Counted from the first letter of the stretch, positions 46,268 to 57,455 are shown. The stretch is 64,000 nucleotides of DNA from Triticum aestivum (GCF_018294505.1 NC_057796.1:186830270-186894269); one strand, 5' to 3'. Notes: generated from the letters alone by a model not told the origin. Program-made: numbers and translations.

Positions 46268-48006
46268 TGTTGGGGAACGTAGTAATTTCAAAAAAATTCC
46301 TACACACACGCAAGATCATGGTGATGCATAGCAACAAGAGGGGAGAGTGTTGTCCATGTACCCTCGTAGACCGAAAGCGGAAGCGTTAACACAATGCGGT
46401 TGATGTAGTCGTACGTCTTCACGATCCGACCGATCAAGTACCGAACGCACGGCACCTCCGAGTTCAGCACACGTTCAGCTCGATGACGTCCCTCGAACTC
46501 CGATCCAGCCGAGTGTTGAGGGAGAGTTTTGTCAGCACGATGGCGTGGTGGCGATGATGATGTTCTACCGACGCAGGGCTTCGCCTAAGCACCGCTACGA
46601 TATTATCGAGGTGTAATATGGTGGAGGGGGGCACCGCACACGGCTAAAAGATCGTTGATCAATTGTGTGTCTAGAGGTGCCCCCCTGCCCCCGTATATAA
46701 AGGAGCAAGGGGGGGTTCGGCCGACCTAGAGGAGAGGCGCGCCAGGAGGAGTCCTACTCCTACTGGGAGTAGGACACCCCCCCTTTTCCATGTTGGACTA
46801 GGAGAGAGAGGGGGAAGAGGTGGAGGGGAGGAAGGAAAGGGGGGGCGCCGCCCCCCTCTCCTTGTCCTATTCGGACTGGGGGGGAAGGGGCGCGTGGCCC
46901 TGCCCTGGCCTCATCTCCTCTCTTCCACCTAGGCCCACTAAGGCCCATTAAGTTACCGGGGGGTTCCGGTAACCTCCCGGTACTCCGGAAAAATACCGAT
47001 TTCACCCGGAACACTTCCGATATCCAAACATAGGCTTCCAATATATCAATCTTTATGTCGCGACCATTTCGAGACTCCTCGTCATGTCCGTGATCACATC
47101 CGGGACTCCGAACAACCTTCGGTACATCAAAACATTTAAACTCATAATATAACTGTCATCGTAACGTTAAGCATGCGGACCCTACGGGTTCGAGAACTAT
47201 GTAGACATGACCGAGACACCTCTCCGGTCAATAACCAATAGCGGAACCTGGATGCTCATATTGGTTCTCACATATTCTACGAAGATCTTTATCGGTCAGA
47301 CCGCATAACAACATAAGTTGTTCCCTTTGTCATCGGTATGTTACTTGCCCGAGATTCGATCGTCGGTATCTCGATACCTAGTTCAATCTCGTTACCGGCA
47401 AGTCTCTTTACTCGTTCCGTAATACATCATCCCGCAACTAACTCATTAGTCACAATGCTTGCAAGGCTTATAGTGATGTGTATTACTGAGTGGGCCCAGA
47501 GATACCTCTCCGACAATCGGAGTGACAAATCCTAATCTCGAAATACGCCAACCCAACAAGTACCTTTGGAGACACCTGTAGAGCACCTTTATAATCACCC
47601 AGTTACGTTGTGACGTTTGGTAGCACACAAAGTGTTCCTCCGGTAAACGGGAGTTGCATAATCTCATAGTCATAGGAACATGTATAAGTCATGAAGAAAG
47701 CAATAGCAACATACTAAACGATTGAGTGCTAAGCTAACGGAATGGGTCAAGTCAATCACATCATTCTCCTAATGATGTGATCCCATTAATCAAATGACAA
47801 CTCATGTCTATGGCTAGGAAACATAACCATCTTTGATCAACGAGCTAGTCAAGTAGAGGCATACTAGTGACACTCTGTTTGTCTATGTATTCACACATGT
47901 ATTATGTTTCCGGTTAATACAATTCTAGCATCAATAATAAACATTTATCATGATATAAGGAAATAAATAATAACTTTATTATTGCCTCTAGGGCATATTT
48001 CCTTCA
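46268..48006 (-). mobile_element. Solo LTR of an Angela/WIS/BARE-type copia element
   Basis: On the plus strand it runs TGTTGGGGAACGTAG ... CATATTTCCTTCA, 1739 bp. The complement opens TGAAGGAAATATGCCC, the start of this LTR family, so it is in minus orientation. A perfect 5-bp duplication GTAGT flanks it (46263-46267 and 48007-48011), and host sequence (ccaagtagt/tctaatgcatg) reads through. A single LTR with matching duplication is the product of LTR-LTR recombination. The TATA region (minus tttatatacgg) is near 46694-46704. Confidence 0.95.
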
Positions 48007-48041
48007 GTAGTTCTAATGCATGATGTAGTCTCTAGGCACTT

Positions 48042-48455
48042 GTGGGAGTTGTTGCTATCAATTTTGTTGAGTTTGGTTCACTTTTATTTGAAGTTACTAA
48101 AAATTTCAGAAATTTTCAGAAAATGATGAAGAGATTTTTTAGGGGCTCTTCGAGCCGAAGCTCGAAGGATAAGCAAAGTGAAGAAGATAAGAGGCCTAAA
48201 TATAATCTCCCTTGCACCACAGAGGCCTCACCGACTTCCTCCACGACCAACGCGAACAACAAGTATCTTGTTCTACCGAAGGCATTTCATGCCTACCAGA
48301 ACCCCACACCAGCTACAGAGCCAGAGCCGGAACCACAACTTGATCCTTCACGACAGTCTGTTTACCAGTGGGATCCGGAGGAGATTGCGAACCAGTGGCA
48401 ACCCGAGGCTGCTTCTCAGTACGACCCCAACTACAACTTTGATCCATGGGCATAG
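48042..48455 (+). CDS. Element G 3' ORF, basic then acidic, no known domain
   Basis: The frame is 137 codons; an internal ATG pair at 48123/48126 (MMKRFFRGSSSRSSKDKQ) is the likelier start, giving about 110 residues. The N-terminus is basic and Ser-rich, the middle Thr/Asn-rich, and the C-terminus rich in Pro, Gln, Trp and Asp (SVYQWDPEEIANQWQPEA, YDPNYNFDPWA). It is followed by aagcctaagcttgggggtg. It sits where Athila elements carry a post-pol ORF. It is intact although gag and protease are broken. The function is unknown. Confidence 0.5.
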   Translation: MGVVAINFVEFGSLLFEVTKNFRNFQKMMKRFFRGSSSRSSKDKQSEEDKRPKYNLPCTTEASPTSSTTNANNKYLVLPKAFHAYQNPTPATEPEPEPQLDPSRQSVYQWDPEEIANQWQPEAASQYDPNYNFDPWA

Positions 48456-48861
48456 ACCAACTTAGGCAAAAAGCCTAAGCTTGGGGGTGTACGTATTTCT
48501 CACCGACATTACATTCGTGTTCACACATTCATTGCTAGTTGTTGGTGTTCATACCTTTTCATTGTAATATCCATGCTAGTTTATTTCCTTTTATGCTTTT
48601 TTCTTATGTGTTTGATAAGCCTTAAGAAAAGCAAAAAAATTAGTTGTAGCTTTTAGCTAGTTTACTTTCCATGCTTGTAGTAGTAATAATTAAAAGAAAA
48701 CCCAAAAAGATTTCTTGTTCTTCTTTTGCTTGTTGGGAGCTTTCCCGTGTAAATAGTTTTATTTATTTTCTTGTTCTTTGGGGGTCGAGAGGAGAAGACC
48801 ATAATTAAAATGTTGAAGTGGCTCTTATATGCATTATTGTTGATTTAACAAAGAGCCCATA

Positions 48862-49790
48862 TGATGTAGGGCGGAACCCTAGGTGGCCGATCTTTCATGA
48901 AAGGAGCGGATCCCTACAAAGAACACGATGAACACGAGGGGAAACACGAGGGAAACACGAGAGGAATCACTCAACCAACAAGAATAGATCACACATGCGC
49001 TAGATCGATGAACACAAAGGTGAGATACAAGATCCAAATCCAACAAAGGATGGTACAACAGTAACCGGTTCTTCTCCGTAAGGAGGTCTTGATGGGGGTC
49101 TTCTCCGTGAGGAGGTCTTCAATCCAAGGTGGATCTTCTCCGTAGAGGGCCGCGGTCTCTCTCGTGGAGTAGATCCGTAATGGATGAGCAAAGCTCTATC
49201 TCACATATGAGCTAATCCTTTTGCTAACCCTAACTAGGAGGAAGTGGGGGAGTATATATAGTCTAAGGGACGAAGGGGTACATGGGCCTCGGCCCAGATG
49301 CGCTGCACGCAGGCAGAGGGGGTCGGATGTCCGGGCGACGGGCCGGATGTCCGGGCGCTGGGGCCGGATGTCCGGGCTGGAAGGGTCCAGCTTTGGTGAT
49401 GGGGCGCCGGATTTCCGAGAGCTGGGCCAGATGTCCGGGCCTGGGGGCCGGATGTCCGGGCTGACTTGGTTCAGCTTCGGGTGTCTTCTGTGATGGGCGC
49501 CGGATTTCCGGGGGTCGGGCCGGATGTTCGGCCTGGGGCCGGATATCCGGGGCCTGTAGCAGCTGTCTCTTCTTCCTTCTCCTTCCTTTGCTTCCGCGCA
49601 CGCTTGGCCTTGGTCCTTGGGTTCTCCATGGTCTCCTCGGGTGTACCTGAGTATGAACAAGGTCCGCACTTGAAGTAGCATCCATGTCTTGCATGCAGAA
49701 AGGGAAGATTCGGAAAGGAGCGAGTTCACCTTAGGTCCAATGGCGTAGGCTCGAGTGTACATGGGGATGATCGTCGGATGCTCCGCATCA
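48862..49790 (-). mobile_element. Solo LTR, unassigned family, with palindrome cluster
   Basis: It is bounded by TGATGTAGGGCGGAACC and GCTCCGCATCA, 929 bp, with a perfect 5-bp duplication CCATA (48857-48861 and 49791-49795). A TATA box reading ctatatatactccc on the minus strand near 49251-49260 implies minus orientation, with U3 at 49260-49790. Nine CCGGATNTCCGG-like palindromes lie in U3 just upstream of the TATA box. The minus-strand ORFs over this stretch are artefacts of the repeats. I cannot name the family. Confidence 0.85.
49321..49556 (-). promoter_or_regulatory. Cluster of nine imperfect CCGGATNTCCGG palindromes
   Basis: Copies lie at about 49323, 49342, 49364, 49407, 49426, 49448, 49499, 49520 and 49539, 19-50 bp apart. 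Most read gccggatgtccgggc; variants are ccggatttccg and ccggatatccgg, the last a perfect palindrome. They occupy the 60-300 bp upstream of the LTR TATA box on the minus strand, where enhancer repeats of LTR promoters usually sit. All carry CCGG/CG sites. Confidence 0.7.
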
Positions 49791-49795
49791 CCATA

Positions 49796-51432
49796 TTACC
49801 TTGTCTTTTCCTTTGTATCACATGCTTGCAGATTCCAGCTTAGTCCGATGCACGTGCACTATTATTATTATACACACCGTTCGGTCGTGCAAGTGAAACG
49901 CAATAATGACGATATATGATGAACTGATTGAGATGAGAGAAGCTGGTATGAACTCGACCTCTCTTGTTTTTGTAAATATGATTAGTTCATCGTTCCTGAT
50001 TTAGCCTATTATGAATGAACATGTTTGCAATGACAATTAGAGATTATAGTCGCTTATGCCATGCTTAATTAGCTAGGAGTTTATAATGGTTTACCTTGCG
50101 TGCCAACATGCTATTAAAATGGTTGTGATGTGGTATGATAGGGTGGTATCCTCCTTTGAACGATTCGAGTGGCTTGACTTGGCACATGTTCACGCATGTA
50201 GTTGAAACAAATCAACATAGCCTCCACGATATTTATGTTCATGGTGGATTATATCCTACTCATGCTTGCACTCAATGTTTATTAATTTTAATGCATGTTC
50301 ATGACTGTTGTCGCTCTCTAGTTGGTAGCTTCCTAGTCTTTTTCTAGCCTTCACTTGTACTAAGCGGGAATACTGCTTGTGCATCCACTTCCATAAATCC
50401 CAAAGTTATTCCATATGAGTCCACTATACCTTCCTATATGCGGTATCTACCTGCCGTTCCAAGTAAATTTGTATGTGCCAAACTCCAAACCTTCAAATGA
50501 AATTCTGTTTTGTATGCTCAAATAGCTCATGTATCAACTAGGGCTGTCTGTATCTTCCATGCTAGGCGGGTTATTCTCAAGAGGAGTGGACTCCGCTCCT
50601 CACTCACGAGAAAATGGCTGGTCACCGGGATGCCCAGTCCCATGCTCTAAGCAAATCAAATCAAAATAATTGCAAACAAAACTCCCCTGGGACTCTTGTT
50701 AGTTGGATGCACTCGTTGTTTTGAGCCAGCCATGGATTGATGTTTGTTGGTGGAGGGGGAGTATAAACTTTACCATTCTGTTTGGGAACCGCCTATAATG
50801 TGTGTAGCATGGAAGATATCGAGATCTCTCGGTTGTTATGTTGACAATGAAAGTATGCCGCTCAAAATATTATTCATCTCTATTTCAAAACCGAGCTCTG
50901 GCACCTCTACAAATCTCTCCTTCCCTCTGCGAAGGGCCTATCTATTTACTTTTATGTCGAGTCATCACCCTCTTATTAAAAAGCACCAGCTGGAGAGCAC
51001 CGCTGTCATTTGCATCCATTACTATTAATTTATCTTGGGTATGACTATGACTGGATCTCTTTTACCATAAATTACAATGTTTAGTCAGTCCTTGATCTTC
51101 AAAGGTGCTCTGCATTTATGTTTTGCGGTCTCAGAAAGGGCTAGCGAGATACCATCTTGTTATATCATATTATGATTGTTTTGAGAAAGTGTTGTCATCC
51201 GAGATTTATTATTATTGCTCGCTAGTTGATTATGCCATTGATATGAGTAAATGTGAGATCTAAATGTTATTATGAATATGGTTAGTTCATAATCTTTGCT
51301 GAAAACTTGAATGCTGGCTTTACATATTTACAACAACAAGAGCAAACAGAGTTCGTAAAAGTTTTTCTTTATCACTTTCAGTTTGTCAACTGAATTGCTT
51401 GAGGACAAGCAAAGGTTTAAGCTTGGGGGAGT
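49796..51432 (+). other. Non-coding 3' interior of element G
   Basis: No RT, integrase or other domain is visible. The stretch 50135-50350 has an open frame without family resemblance. The sequence ends with the polypurine tract taagcttgggggagt before the 3' LTR. Confidence 0.65.
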
Positions 51433-52834
51433 TGATAAGTTTCTGTCGTATCTACTTTTCCAAACACTTTTGCCCTTGTTTTGGACTCTAACTTGCATGA
51501 TTTGAGTGGAACTAACCCGGACTGACGCTATTTTTAGCAGAATTGCCATGGTGTTATTTTTGTGCAGAAATAAAAGTTCTCGGAATGACCTGAAAATCAA
51601 CGGAGATTATTTTTGGAAGTAATAAAAAATACTGGCGAAAGAATCAAGGCCAGGGGGCCCACACCCTGTCCACGAGGGTGGGGGCGCGCCTACCCCCCTG
51701 GGCGCACCCCCAGCCTTGTGCCCCCCTGGAGCTCCACCGACCTCAACTCCAACGCTATATATTCACGTTTGGGGAGAAAACAATCAGAGGGAAGGATTCA
51801 TCACATTTTACGATACGAAGCCGCCGCCAAGCCCTAATCTCTCTCAGGAGGGCTGATCAGGAGTCCGTTCGGGGCTCCGAAGAGCGGAATCCGTCGCCAT
51901 CGTCATCATCAACCATCGTCCATCACCAATTTCATGATGCTCACCGCCCTGCGTGAGTAATTCCATCGTAGGCTTGCTGGACGGTGATGGGTTGGATGAG
52001 ATTTATCATGTAATCGAGTTAGTTTTGTTAGGGTTTGATCCCTAGTATCCACTATGTTCTGAGATTGATGTTGCTACGACTTTGCTATGCTTAATGCTTG
52101 TCACTAGGGCCCGAGTGCCATGATTTCATATCTGAACCTATTATGTTTCCATGAATATATGTGAGTTCTTGATACTATCTTGCAAGTCTATAGTCACCTA
52201 TTATGTGTTATGATCTGTTAACCCCGAAGTGACAATAATCGGGATACTTACTGGTGATGACCGTAGTTTGAGGAGTTCATGTATTCACTAAGTGTTAATG
52301 CTTTGGTCCGGTACTCTATTAAAAGGAGGCCTTAATATCCCTTAGTTTCCAATAGGACCCCGCTGCCACAGGAGGGTAGGACAAAAGATGTCATGCAAGT
52401 TCTTTTCCATAAGCACGTTTGACTATATTCGGAATACATGCCTACATTACATTGATGAATTGGAGCTAGTTCTGTGTCACCCTATATTATAACTGTTGCA
52501 TGAATAATCGCATCCGGCATAATTCTCCATCACCGATCCAATGCCTACGAGCTTTTCACATATTGTTCTTCGCTTAGTTACTTTCCCGTTGCCACTGTTA
52601 CAATCACTACAAAACTGGTACTGTTACTTTTGCCACCGTTACTGTTACTTCCATACTACTTTGCTACTAAACACTTTGCAGCAGATATTAAGTTATCCAG
52701 GTGTGGTTGAATTGACAACTCAACTGCTAATACTTGAGAATATTCTTTGGCTCCCCTTGTGTCGAATCAATAAATTTGGGTTGAATACTCTACCCTCGAA
52801 AACTGTTGCGATCCCTTATACTTGTGGGTTATCA
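51433..52834 (+). repeat. 3' LTR of element G
   Basis: It is 1402 bp, TGATAAGTTTCTGTCG...GGGTTATCA, followed by GACTC and the continuation of element A. The open frames inside (51613-51956, 52541-52849) repeat those of the 5' LTR and are not genes. Confidence 0.92.
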
Positions 52835-52839
52835 GACTC

Positions 52840-54010
52840 CGGAGGCTAATGCGGCCTTCCAAGACCTCAAGAGGTACCTCACCAGCCCACCGGTGATGGT
52901 AGCACCACGTCCCCTTGAGCCCTTGGTGCTCTACCTGGCCGCCACGCCTCACTCTGCCAGTGCAGCGCGGGTGGTGGTGCGGGAGGAGTGCCCGACCAAG
53001 GGTTCAGAATGAAGCACGTCATCCCTAGATGAGGCACCACAATCTCAGGACGGCGCTCCTGAGGCCCTGGCCGCCCCACCGGTTGATAACGCCCCTGGGG
53101 GCTCGGCAAATCCTTCTGATGGAACGGCTCCTGAAGACAGTGCTCCGGAGGTTGCGGCTGCCCTGACGGATGATAAGGCTCCTAAGGGCCCTCAGCCCTA
53201 GGAGGGACAAGACCCCGCTGGCGCTTCCACTTTCGTCGAGCACCCGGTGTACTTTGTCAGCACGGTGCTACGCGATGCGCGGGCCCACTACCCCATGCCG
53301 CAAAAGCTCTTGCTCGCGCTCCTCGTCGCCTCCGAAAAGTTATGTCACTACTTCCAAGGCCACTCCATCTAGGTTGTCTCTGCTTACCCACTGGAGAGAG
53401 TGCTCCGGAGCCCCAATGCCGCGGTTAGGGTCATCGAGTGGAACATCGAACTGCAAGCGTTCCAATTGGAGTTCAGCACCACCAGAGCCATCAAGGGAGC
53501 GGCCCTCACCGACTTCGTGGCGGAATGGACCGATGTTCCTAGCCCAGAAGCGGGCGAGGACCATCCCCTCTCGCCGAGAAGCAGGGCACCGGATGGTTGG
53601 GTCATGTACTTCGACAGCGCATTCACACATCAGGGTGCGGGGGCTGGAGCCGTGCTCATCTCACCTACCGAGGACAAGCTCTACTACGCCGTGCAACTCT
53701 GCTTCCACCAGGGCGAGAAGGTCTCCAACAACATCGTGGAGTACGAAGGCCTGATTGTTGGTCTCAACGCTGCGGCAGCTTTGGGAGTGACGCGCCTCAC
53801 CATCAAGGGCGACTCCTAGCTCCTCGTCAACTTCTCCAACAAAGCATACAAGCCGAAGGACGAGCACATGGAGGCATACCTTGAGGAGGTACACAAAATT
53901 GAGAAACAATTCTTGGGCCTGGAATTGCAGCACATGCCGCACGTCACGAACAAGGAGGTAGACGACATTGCCAAGAGGATGTCTTGGCGCCAGCCTCACG
54001 AGCCTGGCGT
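52840..54010 (+). pseudogene. Element A RNase H region (two RNase H domains)
   Basis: It continues PEANAAFQDLKRYLTSPPV from 40582. The first RNase H is interrupted by a Pro/Ala/Asp-rich insert (about 53010-53210) and resumes with HPVYFVSTVLRDARAHYP. The second, archaeal-type RNase H is at about 53595-53850 (MYFDSAFTHQGAGAGAVLI, NIVEYEGLIVGLNAAA, IKGDS). Stops at 53199, 53370 and 53817 are TAG where Gln is expected. The domain pair places A in the Tat lineage. A frameshift near 54090 separates it from integrase. Confidence 0.85.
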
Positions 54011-54119
54011 CTTTGAGGAGCGGCTCTTCAAGCCGTCGGCAGCCCCCTCCAATGCGGGATCAGCATCGCCTCAGGAGGAGCTACCCCCAACACCCCTCTC
54101 GTGCGCCCCTGCTTGGGCC

Positions 54120-55408
54120 TGACCTCGAGAGCCCGTCTGCTCCTCGTGCTCGAACCTCAGGAGGGGTGCTGGACCGAGGAGTTCAAGGCGTACCTGCTCC
54201 GAAGCACCTTGCTGGAGAAGGAGGAAGATGCGGAGTGGGTAGGCCACCAGGCCACTGCGTACTACATCAGGGACGGTGAGCTCTATCGAAAACGGCCGAA
54301 CGACATCTCTCTACGGTGCATCTCCAGGGAGCAGGGACGCGAGCTGCTGGCTGACATACATGGCGAGGACTGTGGGCATCACTCTTCATCGCGCACCCTC
54401 GTGGGCAAGGCGTTCCGCAGTGGATTCTACTGGCCCATGGCGCTTAATGATGCCACCGAGCTGGTAAGATCCTGTGAAGCCTGCCAATTCCATGCCAAGC
54501 GGATCCACCAGCCCGCTTAGGGTCTCGAGACCATCCCGCTCTCATGGCCATCCGCGGTGTGGGGGCTGGACATCTTAGGCCCGTTCCCTCGAGTGCCCCG
54601 GGACTACCGCTACCTCTACGTCACCATCGACAAGTTCACCAAGTGGGTAGAGGTGGAAGCCGTCCGCACCATCCCGGCTGGCTCGGCCGTCAAGTTCATC
54701 AAGGGCCTCGTGAGCCGTTTAGAGGTCCCTAACCGCATCATTGTCGACAATGGCTCGCAGTTCACCAGCAACCTTTGCAAAACATATTGTGCTAACCTTG
54801 GAACACAGATATGCTACGCCTCGGTGGCTCACCCTAGGAGCAATGGCCAGGCTGAGCACGCCAATGCAGAGGTCCTGAGAGGCCTCAAGGCAAGAACCTT
54901 CAAGAAGAAGCTCGAGGCTTGTGGCAGGGGCTAGCTCGACGAGCTCCAGTCCATGTTGTGGTCCATACGCACCACCGCGACAAAGCCAACGGGCGAGACC
55001 CCATTCTTCCTCGTCAACAGAGCAGAAGCGATTCTCCCTCATGTGGTCAGGCATCGCTCCGTGTGGGTCTTGGCGTTTGGCGAAGCACGCCAGGACGCCT
55101 CACGGAGGATGGACCTCGTGCTGGGGGAGGAACGCTGCCGCCAAGCCTCGCTCCGAGCGGCAAGGTACTAGCAGGCGTTGTGGCGGTATCACTGCCGCAG
55201 CATCCGCTCCAGGACACTCAAGGTGGGCGATCTTGTCCTGAGGCGGGTACTCTCCAGGGAAGGGCTGCACAAGCTCTCGCCCATGTGGGAGGGCCCGTTC
55301 AGGATCGCCCGTGTCTCCAGGCCTGGCGCCGCGCGCCTGGAGACATAGGACGGGATCCCCATCCAGAATGCCTGCAACATCCAGCACCTCCAGAAGTTCT
55401 ACCCATGA
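54120..55408 (+). pseudogene. Element A integrase
   Basis: The HHCC finger (DCGHHSSSRTL ... CEACQFHAKR) is at about 54366-54505. The DDE core follows: first Asp in WGLDILGPF (54563-54590), second in IIVDNGSQFTS (about 54740), and the Glu region in SNGQAEHANAEVLRG. The C-terminal module has VGDLVLRRVL and KLSPMWEGPFRI and ends QHLQKFYP at 55408. Stops are TAG at 54518, 54932 and 55169 and one near 55347. The enzyme inserts cDNA into the genome; this copy is dead. Confidence 0.85.
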
Positions 55409-56347
55409 AGCAAGGCCCCGTGCCTGTGAAGGTCTCCGCTCGTGACACTCTCACGTAATAATGAGTTGGGGCTGTACACGCCCCGGAGTCTCCTGAGTGC
55501 CGCCCGCGGGCCTCTCGGGGGCTCCCACCCATGTCCTAGTGGCAGCACTTAGCTCCGCGCTGGTGAGAAGACTAGTCTAGGTGCCGGACGCGGCTATTCT
55601 TTCGCTTGCTTTCTGTAGCTGGTTTGCAACTTAATTAAAATTTGGAGTTCTCGCGTTTTTCATTGGTCAGAGTTGGTATTTTTATCCCCTTGCCTCGCTC
55701 GCCTCTCCAGTCTTGTCCCGGGAGAGCGGAAGTTGCCCGTCGCTCCTCCTCACGTATCCCGCGCGCGGGGGCTAGGCAGGTGTGTACGTTGGGCTCGCCC
55801 GCACCCCAAGCACACCTCGCCGAAGCCTCGTCGCCCCAGAGCTTCGGCTTCCTTAATCCTCGTGAGACGCTTTCGAATGAGCTCATGGGCGTGCGTACCC
55901 TCTTAAGTCCGTGCCTCTGGGCAGTGCGACGCAGTGTACTAGCCACAACCAACACACGCCCGGGGGCTCGCGCGAGGAAGGACGAGACGCCCCGTCAAGC
56001 TTTCTAATAACTCTGCAGTTGTACAGTGTCTCCTGAGGCCCGACGGCTCCTGAGTTGTTAGGAAGGGAACTTTGCCAGATGCTGCTGGAAAGGCGTGCCC
56101 TCGCGAGGCGGGAAACTACCGCAAACATATCGAGCTAAGCTACCCTAACCGCACCTGCTCGTAACGTGGATACCACGGCACAATATCAAAATAATAAACA
56201 TAGCATAGTGGCATAAGTGCCATGGTTCATTACACGCCCCAGCGGGGCCCCCTACTTTTTTCAAATGCAGGAGAAAGGAAAGGTTAAACAAAAGCAGGCC
56301 GCACAGCTACGACAGCCCCCGAGGCCAGGCTCCAGTGGCGCCCGAGC
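55409..56347. other. Element A: region between integrase and antisense gene
   Basis: No convincing gene is seen. The GC-rich first half has short frames on both strands with no family. 56150-56290 is more AT-rich and may contain the 3' end (polyadenylation region) of the antisense transcript. Confidence 0.5.
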
Positions 56348-57190
56348 TCAGCCCGAGTCTTCCTCCCGCTTCACCGGAGCATGACAACGAGACGGCCCGT
56401 CGCCTTCCCCGATTCGAGCCCGGCGACAGGGTGGTTGGTCGTAGCCTCCGCTGCTAGTGCTCTCGCCGTAGGAGGAGCCGCCGCTGCTAGGAGTAGCGCG
56501 GCCGTTGCCAAGGGAAAGCTCACCCTCGTCGTCGTCGCGGCCGTCGCCAAGGGCAAGCTCATTGTCGTCGTTGTCGTCTTCCGGGAAGCACCCCGTACGG
56601 CGGCCGTCTTCCCTGAACACCCTCACATAGAGGGTCGCAAGGCCGTCGTACCTGAAGTGGAGGGTGCACCTCCCACTCAGGCCCCGCACACGGGCAAACG
56701 CCTGCCAACCGCGGGTCCAGGACACGTTGCCTGTGGCGGTGACCTCGACCCCAACCCATGAGGCCATGCTGCTGTAGCCGTCAGCCTACAGCCAGAGGCT
56801 GTCAAGCCCCATGGGTGGTAGCTCATCTGCGAAGAAGCGCGGGAGCGGGAGCCAGGTGCCAGCGGGCCTCTCCGACAACACGACAAACTCCGGGAACGCG
56901 TCCGCGGAGTGGAAGCGCGGCCGAGGAGGCCGGGCGATCACGGCGTGCATCCCCTCATCAAAGGGGCTGCCCCGTCCTCGCTGGCCCTCACCGCGAGAGG
57001 AGGCGCCACCGCGGCTGCCCAAGGTGACACCGGCCCTTGAAGAGGCATGCCCGCGCCCCTGAGGAGTCACCGCCGGGGTCGCAACATGTTTGTAGGGGCG
57101 ACCACGACCTCTCTTGGGCGGCGAAGAACCTGGCCTCTCCTTGGGGGCATTCCCCTTTTCGGCGGCAGAGAACCTTCTTGCTGGCGCCAT
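56348..57190 (-). pseudogene. Antisense B3-like DNA-binding ORF of element A, one stop codon
   Basis: The likely ATG is at 57190 (MAPARRFSAAEKG), in good context and about 90 bp after the TATA box. Residues 1-75 are basic and Arg/Gly/Pro-rich (PPKRGRGRPYKH, AT-hook-like GRGRP). Residues about 88-190 follow the B3 pattern: FPEFVVLSERP, WLPLPRFFADEL, LWL-stop-ADGYSS, WVGVEVTATGNV, WTRGWQAFARVRGL, CTLHFRYDGLATLYVRVF. The rest is acidic and Ser/Gly-rich, ending with a basic patch (PPCRRARIG). One in-frame TAG (56786-56788), probably from CAG, splits it; both sides stay in frame. B3 domains are plant sequence-specific DNA-binding folds. No intron is needed. The fold assignment rests on motif reading only. 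Confidence 0.6.
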
Positions 57191-57278
57191 GGATGCTTCA
57201 CGGCAAGACAAAGAAGAAGAAGAAGGAGCGGGCAGCGAGAAGATGGTGATGAGTGAGGGGGGCTTCGCCCCTCCCCTC

Positions 57279-57285
57279 ATTTATA
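57279..57285 (-). promoter_or_regulatory. TATA box of A's antisense gene
   Basis: The minus strand reads GGCTATAAATGAGGG. It lies 89-95 bp upstream of the ATG at 57190 and only about 18 bp from the point where LTR H was inserted, so the upstream promoter has been cut off. Confidence 0.55.
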
Positions 57286-57302
57286 GCCGGAGGGAGGCCA
57301 AC

Positions 57303-57455
57303 TGAAGGAAATATGCCCTAGAGGCAATAATAAAGTTGTTATTTATATTTACTTATATCATGATACATTTTTATTATTCATGCCAGAATTGTATTAACCG
57401 GAAACTTAGTACATGTGTGAATACATAGACAAACAGAGTGTCCCTAGTATGGCTC
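57303..57455 (+). mobile_element. LTR H, left part (Angela/WIS/BARE type)
   Basis: It starts TGAAGGAAATATGCCCTAG after ccaac and matches the complement of the solo LTR end at 47850-48006. It is cut at 57455 by element I and resumes at 59106. Confidence 0.88.

Larger units (their letters stand above)
40583..52834 (+). mobile_element. Element G: WHAM/Sabrina-type Athila element, non-autonomous, nested in A
   Basis: The 5' LTR 40583-41942 and 3' LTR 51433-52834 are flanked by GACTC (40578-40582 and 52835-52839). The interior has gag, a tandemly duplicated protease, a separate 3' ORF and a polypurine tract (taagcttgggggagt) before 51433. RT, RNase H and integrase are absent, so it would have needed helper enzymes. 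Two solo LTRs of other families have landed inside. The PBS at about 41951-41968 (ttgttgcgccgttgccag) is a mutated tRNA-Asp site. Confidence 0.92.

Noticed and set aside
49321..49556. CRISPR-like spaced repeats
   Set aside because: The repeats are short and imperfect with uneven spacers, in a plant LTR promoter. CRISPR arrays do not occur in this setting.
49196..49762. Minus-strand ORFs of 188 and 143 codons rich in GPDIRP-type repeats
   Set aside because: They are translations of the CCGGATGTCCGG array in the U3 of the solo LTR. The repetition is at the DNA level.
40583..52834. Segmental duplication between 40.6-42 kb and 51.4-52.8 kb
   Set aside because: The two similar blocks are the LTRs of one element, shown by the PBS, polypurine tract and GACTC duplication.
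53170..53754. 194-codon Ser/Arg-rich ORF
   Set aside because: It is a shifted frame over element A's RNase H, which is read in the frame with conserved motifs.
54919..55458. 179-codon ORF over the integrase C-terminus
   Set aside because: It is an off-frame reading; the integrase frame has the conserved VGDLVLR and WEGPF motifs.
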